Assembly (NCBI RefSeq): GCF_017315705.1
Contig: NZ_JAFLRF010000001.1
Coordinates: 452,394 to 516,393, forward strand
Length of the DNA stretch: 64,000 nucleotides
Direction of reading: 5' to 3'
Source: Trinickia mobilis
Lineage (GTDB): Bacteria; Pseudomonadota; Gammaproteobacteria; Burkholderiales; Burkholderiaceae
Shown: positions 29,218 to 40,434 of the stretch, piece after piece
Position numbering within the stretch: position 1 is the first letter of the stretch
Layout: each line of letters starts with the position of its first letter
Translations under genes and position numbers: made by a program
The notes under the pieces: model-generated
The model's database searches: none
What the model was told of the DNA's origin: nothing
What the model saw: only the letters and a program-made list of their open reading frames with translations

Positions 29218-29661
29218 TTACTCGCCGTCGGATTCCATCATCTTGCGCAGCAGGAACAGCAGCGCGACGCGCTCGCCCGCGTTGAGCATGCCATAGGTGC
29301 GCTCGGTCACCTGCTTCGCGAACGGCACGGTTCGCTCGATCAGTGCGAGGCCGGACTGGGTCGCGCGCACGAGCAGCTTGCGGCCGTCGCTCGGGTCGGG
29401 CAGCACCTCGATGAGCGCGCGCGCCTTCAGACGCTCGACCACGCCGCGGATCGTCGCCTGATCGATGGCGGTGGCCTTGACGATGTCGTTGAGCGAGCAG
29501 CCCTGTTTCTCCTTGACGGCGCAAAGCGTGACGAACTGCGCGGCCGTCAGGTCGGAATCGGGAATCGCTTCCTGAAAGATGGCGACGTGGCGTTGATAGG
29601 CGCGGCGCAGCAGATGGCCGACCTGATCGTGAAAGTCGTAGGAATCCTTATGTGACGGCAT
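29218..29661 (-). CDS. nicR: MarR-family regulator, NicR-like
   Basis: A 147-residue MarR protein with the winged helix (AAQFVTLCAVKEKQGCSLND, then IVKATAIDQATIRGVVERLK) and the wing motif DPSDGRKLLVRATQSG. In Pseudomonas putida, NicR is a MarR repressor of the nic genes released by 6-hydroxynicotinate; Bordetella BpsR is similar. Its place at the end of the cluster supports the same role. A TAGTGTACAC motif lies about 40 bases before the ATG at 29661, suggesting autorepression. Confidence 0.8.
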   Translation of the reverse strand: MPSHKDSYDFHDQVGHLLRRAYQRHVAIFQEAIPDSDLTAAQFVTLCAVKEKQGCSLNDIVKATAIDQATIRGVVERLKARALIEVLPDPSDGRKLLVRATQSGLALIERTVPFAKQVTERTYGMLNAGERVALLFLLRKMMESDGE

Positions 29662-29702
29662 GAATGTGCAGGTCGAAAGCGCTCTCGTGCTTGAAATGGA
29701 TG

Positions 29703-29712
29703 TAGTGTACAC
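29703..29712. promoter_or_regulatory. TAGTGTACAC motif before nicR
   Basis: TAGTGTACAC (containing the palindrome GTGTACAC) lies 42 bases before the MarR gene start. It differs by one base from the sites before nadC and nicC. Confidence 0.45.
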
Positions 29713-30619
29713 CCTCTTCCGCATGCCGCACTTGGCCGCCTGACGAGGCGCTTGCGGGACACCGAGGACGGCTCGGCAGGCTCAGCGAGGACACGCCCTA
29801 TTCGAGCGCATACGCACTAATGAAGCGCGATATCGGCACCGTCGTCGGCAACATCGCACGCGAACGCGATTTCGACGTCCGGTTGGGCGTGACGCTCCGA
29901 TCCCTCCGCTCTCGCTCGATCGCCGCACGCGTCTCATACAAAGGTATGAACCCGCTACTCTTTCGCAGGATGTACGCCAGCCGTTCGTAGAATAGCTTTG
30001 CCGTTCGCAAGGGCCTACCTTTGTCTCATGGGGACAAGGACAGCACTACGGAGCGCATCATGAACACGCTGCACAACTGGATCTTCATCGGATTCAACGC
30101 CTACGACGAGTACACCTTCGTGCCCTGGCTGAACCGGAACGTATATCGGCGCACCGTGGACCTGAGCCAAGTCTGTATCCTGTAACGCCACGCCAAGGTC
30201 ATCCGTTCACGCTGACGCCATCAATGGATGCCGGCGAATCACGACCTTGATGCCCTCGACGAGCCGCTCAAAGTGAAAAAGATAGACGTACCGAAATTTC
30301 CTTCGATCCCGCGCGGCCCCGAAGACATCACTTTGAACGAGGTCCCCGCCGGCAAAGCCCGGACCAGGCCGGAACAAGACAGGACGAGCGGAACGCCCGC
30401 TCACGCAGCGTTCCGTGCTTCGGCAAATTCGACAAGCGCAGCACGGCAAAATGCGATTGCATCCGGGCGCTCCCGCAGCTTGCAGCGTTCACGCATGACC
30501 GATGGCCGACGCCTCCGGCGCCTTGCCCTCCTCCCCTTCAGCCGCAGGAGATGGAGCCATGAAGACGATGGCTCACGATAGCGTCTGCGCGTCGAAGCCG
30601 TTGTCTTTCCGGCCGACCA
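29713..30619. other. Region without a clear gene between nicR and the histidine kinase
   Basis: No confident gene in about 900 bases. At 29745-30000 a plus-strand frame reads RLSEDTPYSSAYALMKRDIG, then TVVGNIARERDFDVRLG, which looks like decayed coding sequence of unknown family. A 41-codon open frame at 30060-30185 (MNTLHNWIFIGFNAYDEYTF) follows GGAGCGC but matches nothing I know. A minus-strand frame near 30215-30330 ends RKFRYVYLFHFERLVEGIKV and faintly recalls a RelE/ParE toxin C-terminus. I would not call any of these genes. Confidence 0.3.
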
Positions 30620-32146
30620 TCAAGCCGGCGCGTCCATTTCCACTGAAGGCAGACTGAATCTAAACGTCGCGCCATGCGTGGCGTTGTTGGATGCCGAGAT
30701 CTGCCCTCCGTGAGCTTCGATGATCGAGCGGCAAATCGGCAACCCCATCCCCATTCCCTGCAACTTGGTCGTGAAGAATGGGGCAAACACCCTCCCCGCA
30801 TTGTCGGCATCGATGCCCATGCCCGAGTCCTGTACGGTGACAACCAGTTTCCCCTGTCCGTCCTGACTCGATTCGATCAGCAGTTCGCGCGGCCGGTCGC
30901 CGACGTCGTCCATCGACTGCATGCCGTTGATCACCAGATTGATCAATACCTGCTGAAGCTGAACCCGGTCTCCGAGCAGCGGCGGAAGCCCTGAGCCGAG
31001 TTTCAGGTGCAGCGCCACGCGATGATCCGACACCTCGCGGTTGATGAGGGATACGACATCGCGAACGACATCGTTGATCTCCAACTGCGTCTTCTGCGGG
31101 ACCGCCCGCTTGGCGAGCGAGCGAATGCGCTGCACGATCTCAGCCGCGCGCCTGCCGTCGCCGATCACGCGCTTGACACACGCGCGCACCTCGTCCAGAT
31201 CCGGCTGCGGCCGGTCGAGCCAGCGCAGACTCGCCTCGCCGTCCGTCACGATCGACGCCAGCGGTTGGCCCAGTTCGTGCGCGATGGATGCGCTCAACTC
31301 TCCAAGCGTCGTCACCCGCGTGACATGCGCGAGTTCGGCTTGTGCCTCTTGAAGCTGCGCCTCGGCTCTTTTCGCAGCCGTGACGTCCATGACGGCACCC
31401 ATGAATTGCACTTGATTGGGCTTATCCGTCGCCACATGCCCCACCACGTGCACGTGCTTCACCGAGCCGTTCGGCAGCAGCAATCGATGCTCGGAATCGA
31501 AATCCTGCCTGGCGGTCGCGGCGCGCCCGATCGCCTGCCTGACGCGCGAGACGTCGTCAGGATGCACGCGTTGCAACACGAGTTCGATGGAGGGGTTCAC
31601 GGACGGCTCGAACCCGAAGATACGGAAGGTCTGCTCCGACCAGACAATCTCTCCACTCGACGCATTCCAGCCAAAACTTCCGGTGAGGCTCAGATTCTGT
31701 GCTTCCGCCAGAAAGACGGCCTGGTTTCGGCGCTGTATCTCGTCGAGCCGGCGGACCTGCCTGATCAGTGCGGTCACGACAAGTGAAGTGATCAGAAACG
31801 TGACCAGCTTGGTGACATCCTCTCCGTAAAACGCCTGGAAGGTGAACAACGGCGGCGTAAAGAAGTAGTTGAGCAGTGCGACGGCGACGATCGAGAAGAT
31901 GACGGATGAAACATAGCTGTCCATGATAGACAGCAGGACGATGACGATCAAATAGACGAAGCCGGTCGCGGCAATGCTGAGTTGGAGCCGGAAGCACACC
32001 CAGGTCACCGCGCCCAAGGCAGTGCAGCCTACGACCCAGAGCAACATCAGGTACCGGATGCGGTCGACCCCATGCATCGCCATCCATTGCACGGGCGATG
32101 CCGGCCATTGTTTCCTTCCCTGCAGCGATTCCAAGAGCGAGGTCAT
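30620..32146 (-). CDS. Membrane sensor histidine kinase (DUF4118-PAS-HisKA-HATPase)
   Basis: A 508-residue kinase. Residues about 30-125 hold four membrane helices of the DUF4118 (KdpD-like) type. A PAS domain follows (NLSLTGSFGWNASSGEIVWS), then the phosphoacceptor box (GELSASIAHELGQPLASIVT) and an ATPase domain (QVLINLVINGMQSM; DSGMGIDADNAGRVFAPFFT; GMGMGLPICRSIIEAHGG). It is divergent from an orphan receiver gene and close to a FixJ-type regulator, the likely partners. The signal is unknown. Confidence 0.88.
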   Translation of the reverse strand: MTSLLESLQGRKQWPASPVQWMAMHGVDRIRYLMLLWVVGCTALGAVTWVCFRLQLSIAATGFVYLIVIVLLSIMDSYVSSVIFSIVAVALLNYFFTPPLFTFQAFYGEDVTKLVTFLITSLVVTALIRQVRRLDEIQRRNQAVFLAEAQNLSLTGSFGWNASSGEIVWSEQTFRIFGFEPSVNPSIELVLQRVHPDDVSRVRQAIGRAATARQDFDSEHRLLLPNGSVKHVHVVGHVATDKPNQVQFMGAVMDVTAAKRAEAQLQEAQAELAHVTRVTTLGELSASIAHELGQPLASIVTDGEASLRWLDRPQPDLDEVRACVKRVIGDGRRAAEIVQRIRSLAKRAVPQKTQLEINDVVRDVVSLINREVSDHRVALHLKLGSGLPPLLGDRVQLQQVLINLVINGMQSMDDVGDRPRELLIESSQDGQGKLVVTVQDSGMGIDADNAGRVFAPFFTTKLQGMGMGLPICRSIIEAHGGQISASNNATHGATFRFSLPSVEMDAPA

Positions 32147-32285
32147 GATGACGTTTCCTCATAACTGACAATCCGCCTATACGTTCGTATGATTTTCTTC
32201 CGGCGAATCACGTTCTACGCTTTCAATCAACGATCGAAGCGGTTTCAACCCCTGGGCTCCGGCACCGCAACCCGAGGTCTATCTT

Positions 32286-32657
32286 TTGAGTAACGATCAA
32301 ATTGTTTCTATCGTCGACGACGACGAGGCGGTTCGCCTGGCGACGTCAAGCCTGGTGCGCTCGCTCGGATGGCAGGCGCGCACTTTCGCGTCGGCAGAGG
32401 AATTCTTGCAGTCCGGATGTGCAGGGAAAACTTCGTGCCTGATTTCCGACATCATGATGCAGGGCATGTCGGGGCTCGATCTCCATGAGCGCCTGCTCGA
32501 ACTCGGATGTGCGCCTCCAACCATCTTCATGACCGCCTATTCGACCACCGCGCTTCGGGCAACCATTGAGACCAAGGAAGTCCTCGCCTTTCTCGATAAA
32601 CCGATCGATGCCACGGCAGTCGCTTCCTGCCTCAAACAGCTTTTAGGTCAACCGTAG
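32286..32657 (+). CDS. Single-domain response regulator (receiver only)
   Basis: A 123-residue receiver with the acidic pair and phospho-acceptor (VSIVDDDEA; CLISDIMMQGMSGLDLHERL), Thr (FMTAY) and Lys (AFLDKPID). It has no output domain, so it probably relays phosphate or tunes the neighbouring kinase. The start is TTG at 32286 with a modest GAGG upstream; the next internal start would remove the first strand. It is divergent from the kinase gene and convergent with the FixJ-type gene. Confidence 0.82.
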   Translation: MSNDQIVSIVDDDEAVRLATSSLVRSLGWQARTFASAEEFLQSGCAGKTSCLISDIMMQGMSGLDLHERLLELGCAPPTIFMTAYSTTALRATIETKEVLAFLDKPIDATAVASCLKQLLGQP

Positions 32658-32705
32658 CGTTCCAGCTCGTCGTCATCTCGGCACACGTCAGAATCGGCCC
32701 GCCTG

Positions 32706-33365
32706 TCACGTCTTCCGATGCCGGGCGGCAATACCGATGGCTTCCGCCTTGCGGACCAGATCGGCCACGGAACGTGCCGCCATCTTCTTCATGGCCTGGC
32801 CGCGATGGATTTTCACGGTGATTTCGCTGAGATTCATTTCGGAGGCGATTTGCTTGTTCATGAGTCCGGCCACGACGAATGCCATGACTTCCTGCTCACG
32901 TGGCGTCAATGATGCATAGGACGTGCGAAGTGCGTCTGTCGAATGCTCGGCGGCAAGACGCCCGGCATCGCGGGCCAGCGCTTGCGTGACGGCGTCCAGC
33001 ATGTCTTGGTCGCGAAACGGCTTCGCAAAGAAGTCGAGCGCGCCCGCTTTCATGGCCTTCACCGTCATCGCGATGTCTCCGTGTCCGGTCATGAACACGA
33101 TCGGCATGCGCAGGCCGCTCTTGGTCAGCTCTTCCTGAAAAGCAAGCCCGCTTTCCCCGCGCAGTCTGACGTCGAGGACCAGGCAACTGGGCACCTCGCG
33201 CTTGGGAAAAGCGAGAAATTGCTGAGACGATTCGAATACTTCCACATTCAGTCCCACTGACCGCAGCAGGCTGCTCAGCGATAGCCGTATCGATTTGTCG
33301 TCGTCCAGGACGTAGACCATCGATTCCCCTGCCTCGCCAGCACCGGGCGCCGAATTCATCTTCAT
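32706..33365 (-). CDS. FixJ-family response regulator
   Basis: A 219-residue regulator with an N-terminal receiver (MVYVLDDDKSIRLSLSSLLR; CLVLDVRLRGESGLAFQEEL; FMTGHGDIAMTV; DFFAKPFR) and a C-terminal LuxR-type helix-turn-helix (LTPREQEVMAFVVAGLMNKQ, then IASEMNLSEITVKIHRGQAM). This is the FixJ/NodW layout. Two ATGs (33365 and 33359) are possible; AGGGG is better spaced for the second. It is likely phosphorylated by the DUF4118 kinase next door. Confidence 0.87.
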   Translation of the reverse strand: MKMNSAPGAGEAGESMVYVLDDDKSIRLSLSSLLRSVGLNVEVFESSQQFLAFPKREVPSCLVLDVRLRGESGLAFQEELTKSGLRMPIVFMTGHGDIAMTVKAMKAGALDFFAKPFRDQDMLDAVTQALARDAGRLAAEHSTDALRTSYASLTPREQEVMAFVVAGLMNKQIASEMNLSEITVKIHRGQAMKKMAARSVADLVRKAEAIGIAARHRKT

Positions 33366-33622
33366 CCCCTGCTTAATCGTTGTGCGCTCATACGAAACCG
33401 GCACCTGTCGACATGGGCGGTTCTTGTCGGGCGACGGCAGCCGGCACTCCCTCGCCAATTATTCTAGTCATTGAAAACACGCTGGAATAGCGCAATCCGG
33501 TTGCTTGCAGCGATTCCACGTCCCGCGCGATTTCATTTTGTCATATGAAAAGGAGAATGGCGAACAACGATACGACGCACGACTGCACGGTGTCATTTCA
33601 GAGTACAGCGATCATGGAGATA

Positions 33623-33633
33623 CCCCGACGGGG
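33623..33633 (-). terminator. Short hairpin after the HU gene
   Basis: CCCC-GTC-GGGG in the gene's direction starts 4 bases after the HU stop codon. The stem is only 4 bp (5 with a flanking pair) and no U-tract follows. It is a weak candidate. Confidence 0.3.
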
Positions 33634-33636
33634 GCC

Positions 33637-33912
33637 TTATTGATTGACCGCGTCCTTGAAGGCCTTGCCGGCGGTGAACTTGACGGTTTTCGCGGCGGGG
33701 ATCTGTATTTCTGCACCCGTTGCCGGATTGCGGCCCACCCGTGCGGCACGCGCGCCCGTGGAAAACGAGCCGAACCCGATCAGCTGGACGGTTTCGCCCT
33801 TCGTGACGGCATCAGTGACCGAAGCGATGAACGCCTCAATCGCCTCGTTGGTTGCGGCCTTGCTCTCGCCCGTCGCTGCAGCGACCGCGTCCACCAATTC
33901 CTGCTTGTTCAT
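33637..33912 (-). CDS. HU-family DNA-binding protein
   Basis: A 91-residue nucleoid protein: [20 protein letters not shown] at the start, the HU/IHF signature ([20 protein letters not shown], then GAEIQIPA) and [13 protein letters not shown] at the end. It bends and compacts DNA. The ATG at 33912 follows AGGGGATCAG; a longer frame to 34053 is not conserved. Burkholderia genomes often carry several HU copies. This one sits beside a cold-shock gene and an RpoD-type gene, which hints at a stress-linked nucleoid set. Confidence 0.92.
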   Translation of the reverse strand: MNKQELVDAVAAATGESKAATNEAIEAFIASVTDAVTKGETVQLIGFGSFSTGARAARVGRNPATGAEIQIPAAKTVKFTAGKAFKDAVNQ

Positions 33913-34265
33913 GGCTGATCCCCTATTGTGTTGTGAAGCCGTCACCCTACCTGATGGCCGCACGTTCGCGCAATGGCAGCTGCATTCGCCACCACGGGGC
34001 TTGCTCATGGAACTGGCCGTCGATGCATTGGACAATGTCGGACCGTTCCTCAACGATGTCGATCCGACGGACGTGCTCGCTGTCGATTAGCATGTGCTAC
34101 CGCTCAATCAGGCTGTTCACGGACTCTGCGCAGGTATCGCTCACGGCGACTAGCCAAAAAAAACTGGATTTGGCGATGACGGCTCACTTGTGATAAAAGA
34201 TAGCCGCACGTCCGGCGCAGGCAGGTCGTGTCATCTACAACTAGTCTCCTTGGAGCATTCAGAAC
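33913..34265. other. Intergenic region, HU/cold-shock divergent promoters
   Basis: No gene supported in 353 bases. It must hold promoters for both HU (leftward) and the cold-shock gene (rightward). A-rich AAAAAAAACTG lies near 34156 and TTGTGATAAAAGATA at 34188-34202. A long untranslated leader before the cold-shock gene is possible, as in cspA, but I cannot show a thermosensor fold. Confidence 0.3.
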
Positions 34266-34469
34266 ATGGCAACAGGTACCGTCAAGTGGTTTAACGATGC
34301 GAAGGGTTTCGGGTTCATCACGCCGGACGACGGCGGCGAAGACCTGTTCGCGCACTTCTCCGAGGTGCAGGGAAGCGGCTTCAAATCGCTTCAGGAAAAC
34401 CAGAAGGTCAGCTACGAAGTCAAGCAGGGCCCCAAGGGGAAACAGGCCGCCAACATCAAGCCGCTGTAA
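34266..34469 (+). CDS. CspA-family cold-shock protein
   Basis: A 67-residue single cold-shock domain with both RNA-binding motifs: [12 protein letters not shown] (RNP1) and DLFAHFSEV (RNP2-like). It binds single-stranded RNA or DNA and melts RNA structure. CTTGGAG precedes the ATG. The C-terminus [10 protein letters not shown] is standard. Confidence 0.93.
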   Translation: MATGTVKWFNDAKGFGFITPDDGGEDLFAHFSEVQGSGFKSLQENQKVSYEVKQGPKGKQAANIKPL

Positions 34470-34502
34470 GGTTTCCGCGCCGCGAACGCGTCATGTCAGG
34501 GT

Positions 34503-34528
34503 AGCGATCAGGCCGGTGCGTGATCGCT
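34503..34528 (+). terminator. Hairpin between the cold-shock and sigma genes
   Basis: AGCGATCA and TGATCGCT form a perfect 8-bp stem around a 10-base loop, 34 bases after the cold-shock stop. No T-run follows on the plus strand. It lies between two convergent genes, a natural place for a terminator. Confidence 0.4.
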
Positions 34529-34573
34529 GCGGGTTTGCAGCAGAGCGTGAAGGGACGTCGCTCCCGGCTTGGC

Positions 34574-36604
<2,031 letters not shown>

Positions 36605-36757
36605 GACAGCAACTCAATATGCCTGCCGGGTTGTGAACGGAATCGTGGAATGACGCACGGGCAGTCGAGGCCGGGATGCCTCGCGCGGAATGCGGTGTGC
36701 GCAGCTTGCGGGATTGTGAATGATACCGGACGACCTTGTGCGACGCAATATGGAACG

Positions 36758-39499
36758 CTACCGCACCATGGCCGGCGCGGTAGCGTCGGTCACTGGCGCA
36801 GCCACCGACGCAACATCAGGCGCTACGTGGGACAGCTTCATCATGCGCGGCTGGAGCAGCAGCGCGACGAGCCCGCTCCAGCCTGTCTGATGCGAAGCGC
36901 CGACACCGCGTCCGTTGTCGCCGTGAAAGTACTCATGGAACAGTACGAGATCCCGCGAACGCGGGTCGGCTTGCAGCATCGGATAGGCCGCCATGACGGG
37001 CCGCACGCCTTGTGCATCTTTGAGAAAGAGCGTGGTGACGCGCCGCGCAAGGTCGTCCGCAATCTCGCTCAGCGAAGACCTGTTGCCCGTTCCAGCCGGG
37101 TATTCGACGCGAAACTCATCACCGTAGTAGCGATGGAACTCATACAGCGATTCGATCAGCAGGTAGTTGACCGGCATCCAGACCGGCCCGCGCCAGTTCG
37201 AATTGCCGCCGAACACACGCGAGTCCGATTCGGCAGGCAGGTACTTGATGCAGAAGCTCACGCCGTCATGGTCGAAGACGTACGGTGCGTCGCGATGCAC
37301 ACGGGACAGCGCCCGCACGCCGTGCTCGGAGAGAAACTCGTTTTCATCGAGCGCGCGGCGCAGCAGCGCTGTCATCCGGTATCCGCGCAACAACGACAGC
37401 AGCGTGGTGTTGCCCTTGCCGGGTTCGGTCCAGCGCGACACCAGCTTTGCCAGATTCGGCCGATGATCAAGAAACCACGCCAGCCGTTCGCGCAATCCCG
37501 GCAGATGGCCGTACACGCGCTCCTCGAGCACGTGTACGGCGAAGAGCGGAATCAATCCGACGATCGAACGAATGCGCATCGGCACACGGGTACCGTCCGG
37601 AAAGTGCAGTACGTCGTAGAAGAATTCGTCGTGTTCGTCCCATAACCCTGTGTTGCAGCCTTCGCCGCAACTGACCGCTTCCGCAATATACAGAAAGTGC
37701 TCGAAGAACTTCACCGCGATTTCGACGTACGCGTTGTTCGTCATCGCCAGCTCGAGGCCGATCTGCATCAGGTCGAGCGCGTAGGAGGCCATCCATGCCG
37801 TGCCGTCGGCCTGATCGATGCGGCCGCCCGTCGGTAGGGGCGAAGACCGGTCGAAGATGCCCACGTTGTCGAGCCCGAGAAAGCCACCCTGAAAGATGTT
37901 GCGGTCATCGGCGTCCTTGCGGTTGACCCACCACGAGAAATTGAGCAGCAGCTTGTGGAACATGACTTCGAGAAACGCGTGATCGCCGACGCCCGTCACC
38001 TCGCGGTCGAGTTCGTACACACGCCATGTTGCCCACGCTTGAACCGGCGGGTTCGCATCGCCGAACGCCCACTCGTAGGCGGGTAATTGCCCGTTCGGAT
38101 GCATGTAGCGCTCCTTCACGAGCAGGAGCAATTGCTGCTTCGCGAAGTCGGGATCGATCATGGCGAACGCGGCCGCGTGAAATGCGAGGTCCCACGACGC
38201 GTACCATGGGTACTCCCACTTGTCGGGCATCGACACGATGTCGCCATTGCACATGTGCCGCCAGTCCGCGTTGCGGCCGTCCCTCCGTGCTCTCGGCGGC
38301 TTCGGCTGGCCAGGGTCACCGTCGTGCCAGCGCGTCACGTCGAACTGGTAGTACTGCTTCGTCCACAGCATGCCGGCGAGCGCCTGACGCTGCACGAGCC
38401 GCGCATCGGCGTCGGCGATGTCGTGCTGAAGCGCCGCATAGAATTCGTCGGCCTCCGCTTGCCGGCGCGCAAAGAGCTCGTTCATGTCGAGCCGCACGGC
38501 ATCCGGAGCCGGTTCGGCACGCCAGCGCAGAAACAGCACCGAGCGCTCATGAGGCGCGAACTGCAGGTACACATGCGCAGCGGCGCGGGTACCCTTGTCG
38601 CGCCGGATTGCCTGCTCGTCGCCGTCGACGAGGTAGTCATTGAAGCCGTCCTTGAACGGCCCCGCTCCTTCGAGGCCGAAAATGCGGCGCACATTCGTTT
38701 CGTTTTCGCAGAAGAGCCACTCGATCGGCTGTTGCGCCGACGCCGTCACGATCATCGTTCCCAGCGCGGGATTGCGCGCGACGACGCGCGCGCCTTCCTC
38801 TGCATTCGGCTCCAGAGTGAGCGACGGCTTGCCGGGCTTGCCCGACCACGCCCATCTGTTGCGCGCCCAGAATTGCGGCAACACATGAAGCGCCGCACGC
38901 TGATCCGCGCGGTTTTCCACGGTCACGCGCATCGCGATATCGTCGGGTGTGTGCTTCGCATACTCGACGCAGACGTCGAAGTAGCGGTTATCGTCGAACA
39001 CGCCCGTATCGAGGATTTCATATTCGGGCTGATCGGCGCCGCGACGCAGATTTTCGTCGATCAGATCCTGGTACGGGTACGCGTCGTGAGGATACTTGTA
39101 CAGCATCTTCATGTACGAATGCGTCGGCGTGCCGTCGAGATAGAAGTAAAGCTCCTTTACGTCCTCGCCGTGATTGCCTTGCGCATTCGTCAGCCCGAAG
39201 AGCCGTTCCTTGATGATCGGATCGTGCCCGTTCCAGAGCGCGAGCGAAACGCACCAGTCGAGCGGGTCGTTGCCGAATCCGGCAATGCCGTCCTCGCCCC
39301 AGCGGTACATGCGGCTGCGCGCGTGATCGTGCGGAAAGTAGTCCCATGCGGTGCCGTATTCGCTGTAGTCTTCGCGAACGGTGCCCCATTGCCGCTCGCT
39401 CAGATAAGGCCCCCAGCGGCGCCATCGGTCGAGTTCCGGACCATGGAGCCGGGACCCTTCCTGCGACTGGAGAAGATTGATTGCGCGTAGCGGTGGCAT
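36758..39499 (-). CDS. GH63-like glucosidase (MGH1/YgjK-type)
   Basis: A 913-residue protein resembling bacterial GH63-related glucosidases. Typical blocks are SERQWGTVREDYSEYGTAWD, YRWGEDGIAGFGNDPLDWCV, KEYGLF-like ERLFGLTNAQGNHGEDVKEL, then FQGGFLGLDNVGIFDRS and WRGPVWMPVNYLLIESLYEF. It has no signal peptide, so it would act in the cytoplasm, perhaps on trehalose-, mannosylglycerate- or other glucosides. The ATG at 39499 follows GGGAGGTTCC. It seems monocistronic. Confidence 0.8.
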   Translation of the reverse strand: MPPLRAINLLQSQEGSRLHGPELDRWRRWGPYLSERQWGTVREDYSEYGTAWDYFPHDHARSRMYRWGEDGIAGFGNDPLDWCVSLALWNGHDPIIKERLFGLTNAQGNHGEDVKELYFYLDGTPTHSYMKMLYKYPHDAYPYQDLIDENLRRGADQPEYEILDTGVFDDNRYFDVCVEYAKHTPDDIAMRVTVENRADQRAALHVLPQFWARNRWAWSGKPGKPSLTLEPNAEEGARVVARNPALGTMIVTASAQQPIEWLFCENETNVRRIFGLEGAGPFKDGFNDYLVDGDEQAIRRDKGTRAAAHVYLQFAPHERSVLFLRWRAEPAPDAVRLDMNELFARRQAEADEFYAALQHDIADADARLVQRQALAGMLWTKQYYQFDVTRWHDGDPGQPKPPRARRDGRNADWRHMCNGDIVSMPDKWEYPWYASWDLAFHAAAFAMIDPDFAKQQLLLLVKERYMHPNGQLPAYEWAFGDANPPVQAWATWRVYELDREVTGVGDHAFLEVMFHKLLLNFSWWVNRKDADDRNIFQGGFLGLDNVGIFDRSSPLPTGGRIDQADGTAWMASYALDLMQIGLELAMTNNAYVEIAVKFFEHFLYIAEAVSCGEGCNTGLWDEHDEFFYDVLHFPDGTRVPMRIRSIVGLIPLFAVHVLEERVYGHLPGLRERLAWFLDHRPNLAKLVSRWTEPGKGNTTLLSLLRGYRMTALLRRALDENEFLSEHGVRALSRVHRDAPYVFDHDGVSFCIKYLPAESDSRVFGGNSNWRGPVWMPVNYLLIESLYEFHRYYGDEFRVEYPAGTGNRSSLSEIADDLARRVTTLFLKDAQGVRPVMAAYPMLQADPRSRDLVLFHEYFHGDNGRGVGASHQTGWSGLVALLLQPRMMKLSHVAPDVASVAAPVTDATAPAMVR

Positions 39500-39705
39500 G
39501 GAACCTCCCGACCCGAAATCGACCATCCAACACGTTCAGTGCATGAACATCTGTCTTTCTTCGACGAACGGCCCCATCAACCGTGGCCAGACGGTACCTT
39601 AATGATAAGCGCCATCGCGCTGCAGCGGCGATCCGCCGTACCGGCCGGCGGACTCCGGGTCGAGAGGAGCGAGCGGGCGCAACAGACGCCGACACGATCC
39701 CGCCC

Positions 39706-40179
39706 TCAATGATCCCGACCGCATTCCCTCAGCATCCATGCAGCAACCGCATCGACCGCGGCGGAACGCGCCGGTTGTGCCGATCGCATCAACCATAGCG
39801 GCGCCCGTGCAACCGATGGCACCTGCGGCAGCGCTGCGACGCGGCCTGCGGCGAGCGCGTCTGCGGCCATCAGCCGGGACACCATTGCGATACCCAAGTC
39901 ACGTGCCGCCGCCGCGATCAGCAGGCGCGGCTCGTCGACTGTCATCGCACGCCGCGTGACGAGACCGTCGCGGCGCAATTGCGCGAGCCACGGCGCCCAG
40001 TCCGGCTGTGACTCCTGCACCAGCAACGGCGCTTCGCCGAGCACGCGCGGAAACGGCGCCCGGCGCAGGCGCCTTGCCGTCGCCGGCCCGCAGATCGCGA
40101 TTGCATCGTCGTCGAGCAGCGGTTCGCAGCGCACCTCCGGCGATTTGTGGCGGACGACCCGGCGCCAGTAGCATTTCAT
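39706..40179 (-). pseudogene. LysR regulator, truncated effector domain
   Basis: About 157 residues reading as the second half of a GcvA-like LysR effector domain: PTTVxxE-like MTVDEPRLLIAAAARDLGIA, MVSRLMAADALAAGRVAALP, and an ending APLWLMRSAQP. No helix-turn-helix precedes it; the frame opens at 40179 with unrelated residues. It is the remains of a full gene that probably ran leftward from the amidase operon promoter. Confidence 0.6.
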
Positions 40180-40359
40180 AGGGAATACATGTCGTTCTCC
40201 TAATTAGACTGCCAACGCTCGCATCAACTCACGGTTCAATCACCAACCCGTCCCCCTTGTTGCAGGAACGCTGGGGCACCGCCCGCGAGGTGCACGCATG
40301 GGCCACGGGGACTTGGCCCGGATGTGAAATAAGGGTTATCCCCTATATCCATGGCGATT

Positions 40360-40397
40360 TTGTACTCTTCCAATTTAAACGTACATTGTCGACGACA
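40360..40397 (+). promoter_or_regulatory. Candidate promoter and operator of the amidase operon
   Basis: TTGTAC (40360-40365) and TACATT (40382-40387), spaced 16 bases, resemble -35 and -10 boxes. The perfect inverted repeat TGTCG-A-CGACA (40387-40397) overlaps the -10 end, 38 bases before the amidase ATG. It could be the binding site of the GntR-type regulator at the operon's far end. Confidence 0.4.
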
Positions 40398-40434
40398 TAC
40401 ATTTACGAATTCCACTCATCGAGGATATCCCGGC

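Noticed and set aside
30207-30449. Possible RelE/ParE toxin C-terminus on the minus strand
   Set aside because: Only a short faint resemblance (RKFRYVYLFHFERLVEGIKV); no antitoxin gene and no N-terminal toxin motifs.
33541-33640. Small plus-strand frame near 33545 after a strong GGAG-like string
   Set aside because: No ribosome-site spacing fits, the product has no recognisable motif, and it overlaps the HU gene's 3' end.
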